From NCBI GenBank assembly GCA_030528025.1, contig JAUMZP010000001.1, forward strand, positions 124,001-188,000: 64,000 nt of DNA, given 5' to 3'. Below the pieces are notes generated by a model. It worked only from the letters and a program-made list of their open reading frames with translations, ran no database searches and was not told where the DNA came from. The stretch comes from Candidatus Saccharimonadota bacterium. Lineage in GTDB: Bacteria > Patescibacteriota > Saccharimonadia > Saccharimonadales > Saccharimonadaceae. A program made the translations under genes and the position numbers. Positions 35,207-44,276 of the stretch are shown one piece after another (within the stretch, counting starts at the first letter, position 1; every line of letters begins with the position of its first letter).

Positions 35207-35233
35207 AACCGGCCAGAGGTGGCCGGTTTGGCT
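35207..35233 (+). terminator. Terminator of dnaG-rpoD
   Basis: AACCGGCC-agag-GTGGCCGGTTT stem followed by GGCTTTT, 27 bases past the stop. Confidence 0.75.
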
Positions 35234-35308
35234 TTTAACAGGTCAAGGTTTCAACAGTGATCTCTTGTGTGAATAGTGAAGAATGGGAGATATTATTTAT
35301 ATTCAATG

Positions 35309-35341
35309 ACATACCCGGCATTGGTGTTATGCCGGGTATGT
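35309..35341. terminator. Hairpin between convergent genes
   Basis: ACATACCCGGCA and TGCCGGGTATGT form a 12-bp stem with a 9-base loop, 20 bases past the end of the minus-strand gene. Adjacent T runs are weak on both sides. Confidence 0.6.
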
Positions 35342-35363
35342 ATCTAGATTTTATCACCTGATC

Positions 35364-35744
35364 CTAGTAGGGATGGTAGTAGTCGAGATATGGATTGGTG
35401 AGAATAACGATGAGAACAATCAGGCCAATGATAAAGCCAAGAACTGTCCCGATAATACCCCACACCAGGCTGACGGTGCCCCAGGTGGTGGACATACCAG
35501 CTTCCTTGGATTTGCTGCGCGAGATAATGCCCAGAATGATACCACCAATGCAAATACCGAGGAGGTTAAGGACGCAGCCAATCACGCCCATCATTTCGCC
35601 TGGGTTTTCGTATTGTGGATAGGTGCCTGGATAGGGCTGTTGGTATTGGTATGGTTGTTGGGGCGATGCAGCTGGCTGGGGTGGCACAGGCTGGGGTTGA
35701 GGCTGCGGGGCAGGCGGTTGTTGGGGTGTGGGTTGGTTGTTCAT
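35364..35744 (-). CDS. Small Pro/Gln-rich membrane protein (DUF4190-like)
   Basis: 126 aa from the ATG at 35744 (AAGGA four bases upstream; an ATG four codons earlier is possible). The first ~45 residues are Pro/Gln/Tyr-rich. Two membrane helices follow (VIGCVLNLLGICIGGIILGI and VWGIIGTVLGFIIGLIVLIVI), joined by the basic/polar SRSKSKEAGMSTTWGTVSL. This layout is typical of DUF4190-type membrane proteins, whose role is unknown. The Tyr-rich tail YLDYYHPY is notable. Confidence 0.7.
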   Translation of the reverse strand: MNNQPTPQQPPAPQPQPQPVPPQPAASPQQPYQYQQPYPGTYPQYENPGEMMGVIGCVLNLLGICIGGIILGIISRSKSKEAGMSTTWGTVSLVWGIIGTVLGFIIGLIVLIVILTNPYLDYYHPY

Positions 35745-35906
35745 AAATTCCTTCATTGTCTGTTATGAGCGCCAGTGACGACGCTACTCCGTGTGCACAG
35801 AGTATACCAATGCTGCAGTGCTATGTCAAATGATGTAGTGATAGGGTGCTGGCAAAAAGTATCGATGGGTAGATTGCGCTTCTTTGCTATACCCCACTGG
35901 GGTATT

Positions 35907-36482
35907 TTACAGCCAACCAATCTCGCGGCAGAGGGCGTCGACTTGCTGGTGGAGTTCGGTGAGGTCGTGGCTGTTGGAGATGAAGTGGTCGGCAATGGCG
36001 ATGGGGCCGCCTTTCTCAATATCTTCAATTTCCGACCAGTCGCGGGCGATTGCTTCCTGCGCAGTAAAGGGCCGCTCGGGTCGCTGGGCGAGGCGACGGT
36101 GGCGGAGTTGTTTGGGTGCGACGATGGCAGCGACAACGAGCTCGCCTGGGAAGTGGTGGGTGAGGTATTTGTACTCCGTCCAGGAGTAGAGGCCATCAAA
36201 GAGGATGTGGCGCTGCCCAGCGGCGGCGAGGCGCTGCATTTGCTCGGCAGCGGTGCGAATGATGATGTCTTTGCCAGCCTCTTCGCGCCAGGCTTTGCGA
36301 AATTTGGCTTGTGACTGCGGGGTGATAGCGATGCCGCGGCGGCGCATTTCGTCGTAGAGGATGCCACCAGCGTAAACCTTGGGGATGCCGAGGCGTGCCA
36401 CGTGGTTGACCGCCTCGCTCTTGCCTGCGCCTGAGAGGCCAACGAAGGCAAGGATTGTCGTCGGGTGAGATGGATGATTCAT
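35907..36482 (-). CDS. P-loop nucleotide/CoA kinase-like protein
   Basis: 191 aa. Walker A FVGLSGAGKSEAV at residues ~13-25, then a LID/NMP-like arrangement with YAGGILYDEMRRRG, LFDGLYSWTEYKYL and VVAAIVAPKQLRHRRL. The pattern resembles dephospho-CoA kinase and adenylate kinase relatives, but the exact substrate is not clear. TATACT lies six bases before the ATG (leaderless). It is divergent from the WhiB-like genes. Confidence 0.75.
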   Translation of the reverse strand: MNHPSHPTTILAFVGLSGAGKSEAVNHVARLGIPKVYAGGILYDEMRRRGIAITPQSQAKFRKAWREEAGKDIIIRTAAEQMQRLAAAGQRHILFDGLYSWTEYKYLTHHFPGELVVAAIVAPKQLRHRRLAQRPERPFTAQEAIARDWSEIEDIEKGGPIAIADHFISNSHDLTELHQQVDALCREIGWL

Positions 36483-36548
36483 ATCTCTAGTATAGCAGAT
36501 TATGACGCTTATGGTTGGCAGCGCGGAGAGTGATACAATAAAAATAGT

Positions 36549-37268
36549 ATGGAAGAGCAGCCAGCTGCACAGCCATCACGACCAGAGCGACTCCCACGCT
36601 ACGCACCAATCGACCTTGCGTCGCGCATCTTCTACTTGCGCATACGAGTGCGGCAGCAAAGGGGAGTGGCGCTTCCACCGCAATGGATGCGCGATGCTGC
36701 CTGCAACCCGGCCACAAGTGAAGAATATTTTAGTGGCAAGCCAGAAGACACGGCACTGGCATTGCGGCGCTGCATTGGTTGTGCGGTGATTGATGTGTGT
36801 GCGGCATATGCAGTGAGAGAAGGAGTGTCGGTTGGGATCTGTGCTGGCCTCACAGCGAAGCAGCGGGAGCAACTAACGGACGAATCTGCACCGGCGGATC
36901 TCCCGAGCCAATCTACCACGCTCACCGCTGTCATGCATCACGCCGTCCACATCAATGATACGCCCGAGACGCGGATTGCCTGGGCGGAGCAGTGTATGGC
37001 CGAGCGGCGACATATTGGATATATTCCCACGTCGCAGACTTTTGCTCGCTTGGCGCTGTGTATTGATGCCGAGACGAAGCAACGGATAGAGCCCGAGCAG
37101 CGTGAAGATTGTGCTGGGTGCCCGGTGGTAGCCGAGTGCTTGCTCTTTGCGCTGCGGGGGTACCAACGTATTATCGCTGCTGGTGATGTCCGTGGCGGCA
37201 CAACCCAAGCTGACCGCCAGCAGTGGGGTGCGCCCAAACCCAAGCAGCGGCGTACTCGGCGATACTGA
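36549..37268 (+). CDS. Protein with two WhiB-like Fe-S domains
   Basis: 239 aa. Domain 1 has C52, then C75-x2-C78-x5-C84 (RRCIGCAVIDVCAAYAVR), followed by VGICAGLTAKQREQL, corresponding to the WhiB turn and basic region. Domain 2 has C171 (or C149), then C188-x2-C191-x5-C197 (EDCAGCPVVAECLLFALR) and AAGDVRGGTTQADRQQW, with a basic tail (PKPKQRRTRRY). Each four-cysteine set should hold a [4Fe-4S] cluster. WhiB proteins bind the primary sigma factor and act as redox or NO-sensing regulators. They are regarded as actinobacterial. A double-domain form is unusual. TACAAT lies nine bases before the ATG. Confidence 0.8.
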   Translation: MEEQPAAQPSRPERLPRYAPIDLASRIFYLRIRVRQQRGVALPPQWMRDAACNPATSEEYFSGKPEDTALALRRCIGCAVIDVCAAYAVREGVSVGICAGLTAKQREQLTDESAPADLPSQSTTLTAVMHHAVHINDTPETRIAWAEQCMAERRHIGYIPTSQTFARLALCIDAETKQRIEPEQREDCAGCPVVAECLLFALRGYQRIIAAGDVRGGTTQADRQQWGAPKPKQRRTRRY

Positions 37269-37384
37269 GAAGGAACGTGGTCGAGCGACGAATAGACCAT
37301 ACACTGCTTATGCTTGGCAAAACAATAGGAGTGTGGAATAATGCAGAAGCTAACGTTTTTGTATAGTAAAAAGAGTAAAGACTT

Positions 37385-37819
37385 ATGACGCGTGAACAAC
37401 AAACAAACGCAGCACCAGCCACACAGGCAATGCGAGAACAGATGAAGAGTGATGGTGTGAGCCCTGCGGTATATACTGAGCGGCTGCTTCGTGAGGGATA
37501 CAAACTAGCCCCTCGATCAGCATGGATTGGACAAGCTGCCTGCAGCCTCGAGGACGAACAGTACTTTATTGGCCTCGATGGGAGAAAGCGGGAGCATTGG
37601 GAAAATATTGAAAAAGGGAAAACAATATGCCGCCACTGCCCAGTGCAGGCTGAATGCCTTGCGGCACATATGGCGAGTGTCACAAAACACCAGCCAGATA
37701 CAGATGTTGTTGTTGGTGGAACAGACAATGTTGAGCGAGCACGTGCCCGGCGACAGGTTGCGCAGGAGTTAGCACGAAGGATGCAGAGCAGCCAAGGCGA
37801 TGGAAAGGCGTTAGCGTAG
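37385..37819 (+). CDS. WhiB-like Fe-S transcription factor
   Basis: 144 aa, single domain. C53 (QAACSLEDEQYF), then C82-x2-C85-x5-C91 (TICRHCPVQAECLAAHM), and the turn VVVGGTDNVERARARR with basic C-terminal helix. This matches the WhiB layout of four cysteines, a G[VI]WGG-like turn and a basic DNA-binding segment. The N-terminal ~45 residues are extra. It is the second WhiB-like gene in tandem and probably a regulator acting with SigA. Confidence 0.8.
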   Translation: MTREQQTNAAPATQAMREQMKSDGVSPAVYTERLLREGYKLAPRSAWIGQAACSLEDEQYFIGLDGRKREHWENIEKGKTICRHCPVQAECLAAHMASVTKHQPDTDVVVGGTDNVERARARRQVAQELARRMQSSQGDGKALA

Positions 37820-37935
37820 CGTTTCAGTGTAGTAATACTTATGCTATAACAATTGAAAAATCCGACAGAACGTGTACACTTATACATAACGTATGGGTAT
37901 ATAAGCACACATGTGTGCAGGCTGAGGAGATAATA

Positions 37936-39171
37936 GTGCAGCGACGAGGTGGGCTGGTGTATGGAGTAGTGGGTGTCCTTGTTGCGGGTGCTCTGTCGGT
38001 GATGTTTGGTGGGGCTGCCCAGGCGCAGCAGTGGCAGATGGTGTATAACGAGGAGTTTACGGCACCACTGTCGAATTGGAAGGTTCTTCAGCAAAATAAA
38101 GATAATTATGGCAAGGAGCATTTGGCATATAGCGCCAATAACGTTGCAGTGACTAACGGTTCTTTGCAAATTACGACCCGGCGTCACTGTGTGTCGAGTG
38201 TGGCTGAGCCACTGGGCGATAGCAACGCCAGCCAAGAGCCGTGCCCGTCTGGCAAGATGACACGCTACCAGAGTGGGCGAGTGGAGTCGGGTCGGGTGCT
38301 CGATGGGCATAAACCATTCCACGTCGAGGTACGAGCGAAGATTAATTGGAATGGCGAGAATGGGACGCGCCCAGCTATTTGGCTGCGCAATAGTGTGACG
38401 CTTGCCAACTGCAGCAACAACAAGCAAGCGAATGACCCTTATGGTGAGCTCGACATGCTGGAGTGGTATTCATGGACGCCGACCTACACATGGTCGACGA
38501 CGCATATTCGCTGCTACCATAGCCCGTCATCGCAGATATGGAAGACGAAGGGGTTAGGACATAGCCGAGAGAACCTCATACCGTCCCCAGTGACGTTGGC
38601 GAACAACTGGCATATCTGGGCGACGGAATATGATGGTGAGACGGTCAGATTCTTCGTGGATAACCAGCCGGTGCTGGTGTATAACTATCGAGCGGGCGAT
38701 GAGAAAAGTCATCCAACTGCTCGGGTCCCAGCAGAAAAACCAGCAAAAATGGGCATGGATGCGAATCAATTCAAGCAAGTCTTTGACGATACGTGGTATG
38801 TTATTCTCAACGATTATGTGGAGTGGAAGAGTGAGGAGCACCCGCCCGACTCATCGAAGAAGTTTGCCAACCAGACCTTCCTCATCGACTACGTCAAGAT
38901 ATACCAAAGTGGTGCTCCGACTACTGGCGAAAAACCATCAACTACCACACCAGAGAAAAAGGACGACAAGAAAGATAAAAAGCCGGGTACCAAACGGATG
39001 ACGGTGAAGAAGAAAAAGAGTGCGTTTACTGCGCAGGGTCCGCTGGCTGAGCTGATGAGCAACTTTGTGCCAGCACTGCTGCTGAGCCTGTGTTTGCTGC
39101 TTATCGCACTAGCTGGCTGGCTGGTATGGTGGTGGCGTCGCCGTCGCCACCGCATTCAGCCTACGCTGTAG
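37936..39171 (+). CDS. Surface-anchored GH16 family glycoside hydrolase
   Basis: 411 aa from GTG at 37936 (GAGGAG seven bases upstream). Signal peptide with cleavage after AAQA (about residue 30). GH16 domain: residues ~36-310, with the catalytic GELDMLEW motif (E171, D173, E176) and the usual W-rich cleft (WLRNSV, WYSWTPTYTWSTTHI). A Thr/Pro/Lys/Asp linker (KKDDKKDKK), a C-terminal helix (VPALLLSLCLLLIALAGWLVWWW) and a basic tail (RRRRHR) follow. GH16 enzymes cut beta-1,3/1,4-glucans, galactans and related polymers. The anchor would hold the enzyme on the outer face of the membrane, where a host-attached cell could attack host or biofilm glycans. Confidence 0.88.
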   Translation: MQRRGGLVYGVVGVLVAGALSVMFGGAAQAQQWQMVYNEEFTAPLSNWKVLQQNKDNYGKEHLAYSANNVAVTNGSLQITTRRHCVSSVAEPLGDSNASQEPCPSGKMTRYQSGRVESGRVLDGHKPFHVEVRAKINWNGENGTRPAIWLRNSVTLANCSNNKQANDPYGELDMLEWYSWTPTYTWSTTHIRCYHSPSSQIWKTKGLGHSRENLIPSPVTLANNWHIWATEYDGETVRFFVDNQPVLVYNYRAGDEKSHPTARVPAEKPAKMGMDANQFKQVFDDTWYVILNDYVEWKSEEHPPDSSKKFANQTFLIDYVKIYQSGAPTTGEKPSTTTPEKKDDKKDKKPGTKRMTVKKKKSAFTAQGPLAELMSNFVPALLLSLCLLLIALAGWLVWWWRRRRHRIQPTL

Positions 39172-39244
39172 CTGGAGGGTAGGAAGCAGGGTAGAAGTGC
39201 TGCGCGAGGATGTTTCTGCACGGCACCAATGCTATACTAGAACT

Positions 39245-41812
39245 ATGATGAAGCGCCTAGTAATTATCGATGGCAAAAGTGTGTTCTACCGTGGGTACTA
39301 TGCCATGCCCAACCTTTCGACGGCCGACGGGACGCCAACTGGCGGGGTGTATGGCTTTGCGGCGCTGAGCCTAGAGCTGATCAAGCGCCTCCAGCCAGAC
39401 TACGTGTGCGTGGCGTGGGATAAGCCCAAGACGAATATCCGCCGCCGTCTTGCCATTTACGACCAATACAAGGCTGGTCGTAAGCCGGCTCCGCCAGATT
39501 TTTACGCCCAGATACCACTACTCCACGAGCTTTTGCAGGCGTTTGGCTGGCCGCTGTATGAGTTTGATGACTATGAGGCAGACGATATTATGGCGACGCT
39601 CGACGCTCAGGCTGAGCAGGAGGGAGATATCGAGACGTATCTTATAACGAGCGATCTTGACGCCTTGCAAATACTCGACCAAAATACCTACCTCTATGCC
39701 TTGAAGAAAGGCTTGACCAATATCGACAAATTCGACATCGCTGCCTTTGAGCAGCGCTATGGTATTCGGATTAGCCAGTTCCTCGACTTTAAGAGCCTCA
39801 AGGGCGATGCGTCGGATAATATCCCGGGCGTGCCAGGCGTGGGGGAGAAGACGGCGGTTAAACTGCTGCAGCAATTCGACACGCTTGACAACCTTTATGA
39901 TAACCTCTGGCAGGTCAAGGATACCTTGCGCCGTAAGCTGGAGCAGGGCAAAGATTCGGCCTATATGAGCCGCGAGCTAGCCCGGCTGTATACCGATGCA
40001 TCGGTGACGCTTGACCGAGCAGCGATGGCGATGGATAACTGCGACCCAGCGACGGTGCGGGCAATGTTGCAGCGGCTGGAGTTTCGTAGCTTGCTGCGCC
40101 AATTGCCGCCACAGATGCAGGCGGCAGAGAGTGCTCAGCCATCTGATGCATCAGTGGTGCAGCATGCGACTGAGCTGCCTGCTCACCAGGCCAAGGCGCT
40201 CTTCCTGATGGCCAAAGAGCTGCTGGTCTGGCCGGTCGAGGGCGGCGTCTGGGTGAGCCACGAGCGAGGCAAGGCAGTCCGCCTAAGCTGGCGTGATGCG
40301 ATTGATGTTATTCCGCATGTGCCGATTGTTGGGCACCGCACCAAGGAATTATTACGCCACTTGCTGGCTCGTGGCGTGCGGCAGCTGCCAGTCGTGAAGC
40401 ACGATACTGCCCAAGGGTCGTTTTTGCTCAATCCACTGCGCACGTCGCGGGCGCTGGCTGATCTCGCGGGGCTGGAGTCGCTTGATGACCCACGTCTTGC
40501 TATTAGTGCGCTGTGGGCGGTGTACGATGAGCAAACTCAGGCGCTTGATGCACTGCCCGAACTTGCCCGGGTGGCACGGACGATGGACTTTCCACTTATC
40601 CCTGTGCTGGCGCGGATGGAGTGGCGCGGTATCCGGCTCGATAGCCGCACACTTGCGGCGATGCAGCGCACCTTGAGCAGCGAGATCACCGAGTTGCAGC
40701 AGCAGATTTATGGCATGGTGGGGTATGAGCTTAATATTGGCAGCCCGGCTCAACTGGCCGAGGCACTCTTTGTGAAACTCCAGCTGCCAACAGCGGGCAT
40801 TAAGAAGGGTAAGACGGGTTACTCGACGAGCCAGAAGGAGCTGGATAAGCTTCGGCCACATCACCCGATTATTGGGCTGGTGGAGCGCTACCGCGAGCTG
40901 ACGAAGCTGCAAAACACGTATGTTGAGGCACTGCCGCAGCTGACCGACGACGCAGGCTATATCCACACTACTTTTAACCAAGATGTGGTGGCGACGGGCC
41001 GGCTCAGTAGTACCGACCCAAATTTGCAAAACATCCCGATTCGCAGTGAGCTGGGGCGGCACGTTCGCGATGCCTTTGTACCAGCGCCGGGCAATGTATT
41101 TGTTAACGCTGACTATTCGCAGTTTGAGCTGCGCCTGGCGGCGGTGCTGTCGGGGGAGGAGGCGATGATTCGCGATTTTAATACCGATATCGACATCCAC
41201 GCGAACACGGCCGCCCAGGTGTATGGGGTACCGCTTGATGTCGTCACAAAGGAGCAGCGCCGCCGGGCCAAGGTGGTGAATTTTGGGGTGCTCTATGGGA
41301 TGAGCCAGCATGGCTTGGCTGCTGCAGCTCATATGAGCTATGCCGAGGCGCAGCACTTTATTGATGAGTATTATCGTCTTCGGCCGAAGCTCAAAGCCTA
41401 TATGGCGCAGACCATCCAGCAAGCGCATGATGCGGGCTTTGTCCAGACGCTGTTTGGTCGCCGCCGCTGGACGCCGGATGTTGCGTCGCGTAACTTTGCG
41501 GTGCGCAGCGCTGCCGAGCGAGCGGCTGCTAATATGCCGATCCAGGGTACCGAGGCTGATCTCATGAAGCTTGCCATGCTGGCGGTGGAAGATAAGCTGG
41601 CCCAGACTGGAGAGCAGCTAGCCGATGGCGATGGCCAGCCGCTCGGTTGGCAGGTGGTGCAGATCCACGATAGCATTATGGTTGAGTGTCCACGCGCTCA
41701 TGCCGAGCAGGTGAGCCATATCCTGCGCGAGACGATGGAGTATATTTATCCGCAGCTTGGTGTTAAGCTCAAGGTCGACGTCTCGATTGGTGAGCATTGG
41801 GGAGCGGTCTGA
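39245..41812 (+). CDS. polA: DNA polymerase I
   Basis: 855 aa. The N-terminal 5' nuclease domain (RLVIIDGKSVFYRGYYAMP, DYEADDIMATL, DASDNIPGVPGVG) is intact. The middle domain, corresponding to the 3'-5' exonuclease, has none of the D-x-E or YxxxD residues, so proofreading is expected to be absent, as in Taq polymerase. The polymerase domain carries motif A VNADYSQFELRLAA, motif B RRRAKVVNFGVLYGMS and motif C VQIHDSIMVECP. It processes Okazaki fragments and fills repair gaps. TATACT at 39233-39238 is six bases before the ATG (leaderless). Confidence 0.96.
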   Translation: MMKRLVIIDGKSVFYRGYYAMPNLSTADGTPTGGVYGFAALSLELIKRLQPDYVCVAWDKPKTNIRRRLAIYDQYKAGRKPAPPDFYAQIPLLHELLQAFGWPLYEFDDYEADDIMATLDAQAEQEGDIETYLITSDLDALQILDQNTYLYALKKGLTNIDKFDIAAFEQRYGIRISQFLDFKSLKGDASDNIPGVPGVGEKTAVKLLQQFDTLDNLYDNLWQVKDTLRRKLEQGKDSAYMSRELARLYTDASVTLDRAAMAMDNCDPATVRAMLQRLEFRSLLRQLPPQMQAAESAQPSDASVVQHATELPAHQAKALFLMAKELLVWPVEGGVWVSHERGKAVRLSWRDAIDVIPHVPIVGHRTKELLRHLLARGVRQLPVVKHDTAQGSFLLNPLRTSRALADLAGLESLDDPRLAISALWAVYDEQTQALDALPELARVARTMDFPLIPVLARMEWRGIRLDSRTLAAMQRTLSSEITELQQQIYGMVGYELNIGSPAQLAEALFVKLQLPTAGIKKGKTGYSTSQKELDKLRPHHPIIGLVERYRELTKLQNTYVEALPQLTDDAGYIHTTFNQDVVATGRLSSTDPNLQNIPIRSELGRHVRDAFVPAPGNVFVNADYSQFELRLAAVLSGEEAMIRDFNTDIDIHANTAAQVYGVPLDVVTKEQRRRAKVVNFGVLYGMSQHGLAAAAHMSYAEAQHFIDEYYRLRPKLKAYMAQTIQQAHDAGFVQTLFGRRRWTPDVASRNFAVRSAAERAAANMPIQGTEADLMKLAMLAVEDKLAQTGEQLADGDGQPLGWQVVQIHDSIMVECPRAHAEQVSHILRETMEYIYPQLGVKLKVDVSIGEHWGAV

Positions 41813-41906
41813 AAACACCGACCGAACAGAGGTCAGACTATAGACAAATCACTGGTAGTGGTGTATAATCTGGGCCGTCACAAGCAAAACAGAATAGAGG
41901 TTGGGC

Positions 41907-42704
41907 ATGGCACAAGGCGAAATGTATACATCATTTTCTAATGGTGAAGAGCGGGCTAGCGCTGAGCTGCCCAGTCCGTATAATCCAGAGGCGTCTGTCG
42001 ATAGCGTGGATCGCTATACTCCCGAGCAAAACTTTTCTGTCTACCAGGCGACGCACGATGCCATCGTCGAAGCAGCCCAGGCGAGTGGCGAATTGCAGCC
42101 CCTGACTGAGGTGGAGATAGAGCGGCGGGCGCAGCAGGAGGCAAAGGTTGAGCATCTCTTGCGAGAAGCAAGACGAGCTGAGATCTATGCACGAAACCTA
42201 CCTACAAAAGAGACCTGCACTGCACTCCAAAAGTTAGAGGAAAAAACAGTGCCGACCTTTGGCTTTTTGTATAGTCCGCAGGGGGATATGGTTGCATTTG
42301 ACCACTCTCGGTTTGGCTCGATGAACCCGGCCGATTGGCATGTGGTGTGCTGCGGTACAGCTGGCGAGCCGTATGGTGCTCGAGTGACTGATGTGTATCA
42401 ATATACACCAGAGACACATGAGAAGCTAACCGAGATGGGCATCTTGCCTGCAGCGATCGACGCGCGGATCGTCGTTACTACAGAGTTAGAGCAAGGTGGT
42501 GAAGCGGTGTATCATATTGATTGCTATGAGGGCAAACCACCAATTGTGACGGGCAAGATACTCAGCCCTCACGAGGCACATGGCGAGCCAACAGTGTATT
42601 TGGATGAGTGGGATGGCATAGATACTGCCGAAGCGGGTGCACGCGAATCTCAGGATAACCCTGCTCACGATAATAACAAAACAACACTCGTTCGCGTGGC
42701 TTAG
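41907..42704 (+). CDS. Hypothetical protein
   Basis: 265 aa from the ATG at 41907 with AGAGG six bases upstream. N-terminal ~75 residues are polar and Ser/Glu-rich. A Glu/Arg-rich helix follows (TEVEIERRAQQEAKVEHLL). The C-terminal ~130 residues have strands and aromatic residues (FGFLYSPQGDMVAFDHSRFG, WHVVCCGTAGEPYG) that look like a compact domain. No signal peptide or membrane helix. Upstream carries AACAGAGGT at 41825 and a TATAAT box near 41867. No family recognised. Confidence 0.55.
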   Translation: MAQGEMYTSFSNGEERASAELPSPYNPEASVDSVDRYTPEQNFSVYQATHDAIVEAAQASGELQPLTEVEIERRAQQEAKVEHLLREARRAEIYARNLPTKETCTALQKLEEKTVPTFGFLYSPQGDMVAFDHSRFGSMNPADWHVVCCGTAGEPYGARVTDVYQYTPETHEKLTEMGILPAAIDARIVVTTELEQGGEAVYHIDCYEGKPPIVTGKILSPHEAHGEPTVYLDEWDGIDTAEAGARESQDNPAHDNNKTTLVRVA

Positions 42705-42781
42705 CGGACAGGCTACGCATCTATTCTCCCGCTCTGCATACGCACAGTGGCTCGGTATAAAAAGCGCTAGGCTATGCTGGC

Positions 42782-42810
42782 TTGACTTTTCTTGCTGGAG
42801 GTTCTATTGT
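42782..42810 (+). promoter_or_regulatory. Promoter of the 42851 gene
   Basis: TTGACT (42782-42787), 17-base spacer, TATTGT (42805-42810), 40 bases before the ATG. Confidence 0.6.
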
Positions 42811-42850
42811 GTAACAAACTAATAACAACACACTCACGGAGATATCCCTT

Positions 42851-44077
42851 ATGACCTTAGTGCCACCAAACGGTAGAGATTTGAGCCCAGATCAGCTATG
42901 GGCGCTCAAGATGGAGCAGCGCCGCAAAGGATATGACAAAACAGCTACGCAGCAACAAGCCGAAAATGAAGCTGCCGTTAATAGTCTCTACGCTGGCCTT
43001 GGCGGCAACAGTGCGCCCAGCGGCAGTACCTTCGACAAAACAGATACTGCTATGCGAGAGAATAGCAACCCTGACCCGCGGATGAATGATCTTGCAAGGC
43101 AGGTGGATGCGCTCTATGGTCCTTCCCAAAACAGACGAGAGAACCCTGATGAGATGGCGACAAATCGCTTCTACTGGGACGTGAGCAAGACTGGCGAACC
43201 TGATGAGGCAGAGAAGGATAGTGTTCTGCCGGATGAGCAGTATGAGCCACTTACTCCTGAGGATGAAGGCGATCACGTATTGAATGGCCGCCGGACGAGT
43301 GCGCGCAAGGTGTATAATCAGCTTGATGCATCGACGGCCGATCGTTTGGCTGGAGAGGGTGACTCGCGGCTTGCGGCGCTTGATGTGATCGATGGCTTGG
43401 GCGACTCGATTCATGCCAACCAGAAGGGGAAGTTCGACAAGCAAACACATAAGACCGAGACCGAGGTGCAGAAGCAGTTTGAAAAGCTTGGCATTGACGA
43501 GCATCTTAATACACACGGTGATCGCCTCAAACAGAGCATAGAAACCCGCGTTACCACAGAAGTGCTGGAAGCTGGTGTGGGCGACACCGGTGAGTATGTG
43601 ATGGGCAAAGACCAAGTGAATACTGGGGCACATGGTGATATTCTCAATACCGACAAAGCGCATGAAGCAGTGCGAGCTGTTGCAGCAGAAGAGTTTTTGC
43701 TGTGCATCAAGAATGGTGATATTGCATATGATGCGCTTGCAGCAGCTGACCCATCACTCGCACGTTTTGTTAGTGGCTATGGGAGCTTTTTCTCTGATCG
43801 TAATATTGAGAGCGAGACGAATGAGAACCTTGCGGAGCTGGGTCGCCGTCTTGAGCAGTCGGAGCCTGCTATGCAGTTGATGCAGCAGATGCGAGAGCAA
43901 AAGCTCGATGCAGCGCCATCTCCCGAGAACCCGCAAAACCACTCAAATGTATTTGAGACATCGTCTCATCGTTCCTTTACCAAGAAGCCCGCACATACAC
44001 CAAATACGCCACTCCAAAAGAATACAAAGACGACCAATACACTCCTTGGTAGTGAGCAGCGTGTTAGCTGGCGCTAG
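42851..44077 (+). CDS. Large hypothetical hydrophilic protein
   Basis: 408 aa, very polar throughout, with GGAGA upstream of the ATG. No signal peptide or membrane helix. The middle (about residues 140-310) looks helical (ARKVYNQLDASTADRLAGEG, VRAVAAEEFLLCIKNGDIAY). The first 130 and last 80 residues are Asn/Pro/Ser-rich and disordered-looking. No domain recognised. Its composition and layout resemble the unknown soluble proteins at 17223 and 41907. A substrate of the secretion system is possible but purely speculative. Confidence 0.55.
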   Translation: MTLVPPNGRDLSPDQLWALKMEQRRKGYDKTATQQQAENEAAVNSLYAGLGGNSAPSGSTFDKTDTAMRENSNPDPRMNDLARQVDALYGPSQNRRENPDEMATNRFYWDVSKTGEPDEAEKDSVLPDEQYEPLTPEDEGDHVLNGRRTSARKVYNQLDASTADRLAGEGDSRLAALDVIDGLGDSIHANQKGKFDKQTHKTETEVQKQFEKLGIDEHLNTHGDRLKQSIETRVTTEVLEAGVGDTGEYVMGKDQVNTGAHGDILNTDKAHEAVRAVAAEEFLLCIKNGDIAYDALAAADPSLARFVSGYGSFFSDRNIESETNENLAELGRRLEQSEPAMQLMQQMREQKLDAAPSPENPQNHSNVFETSSHRSFTKKPAHTPNTPLQKNTKTTNTLLGSEQRVSWR

Positions 44078-44276
44078 CTTATAGCGTTGACGCTGAGTAT
44101 CCGAGGAAGCCGTGGGGGTAGGCTATTGCTAGTTGTATGACTCTTGAGCAAACCAAGCACCGCGAGATATGAATGATGAGTCGTATTTTGCGGTGGAGTA
44201 GCTTGGCAAGTGTTTTATAGCCTAGATTACTGCCAGAAGTGTTGAGTTTTCCTGGGGTTTGTGGTACTGTATTTCC
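44078..44276. other. Spacer without recognised gene
   Basis: No gene or clear hairpin terminator found. It ends with TACTGT (44265-44270), six bases before the next ATG. Confidence 0.4.

Noticed and set aside
35753-36451. 232-aa minus-strand frame in the second frame of the kinase gene
   Set aside because: The alternative frame has the Walker A motif, DG pair and leaderless promoter; this one is Ser/Pro/Thr-rich shadow sequence.
36549-37268. Zinc-ribbon protein instead of WhiB
   Set aside because: The C-x(22)-C-x2-C-x5-C spacing, following glycine turn and basic end fit WhiB better than zinc ribbons, which use two CxxC pairs; a test is still listed.
37171-38427. 418-aa minus-strand frame over the WhiB and GH16 genes
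   Set aside because: It overlaps three well-supported plus-strand genes and their promoters; Ser/Cys/Arg-rich shadow.
40352-41428. 358-aa minus-strand frame opposite polA
   Set aside because: Entirely within the polymerase gene; no start signals and antisense-type composition.
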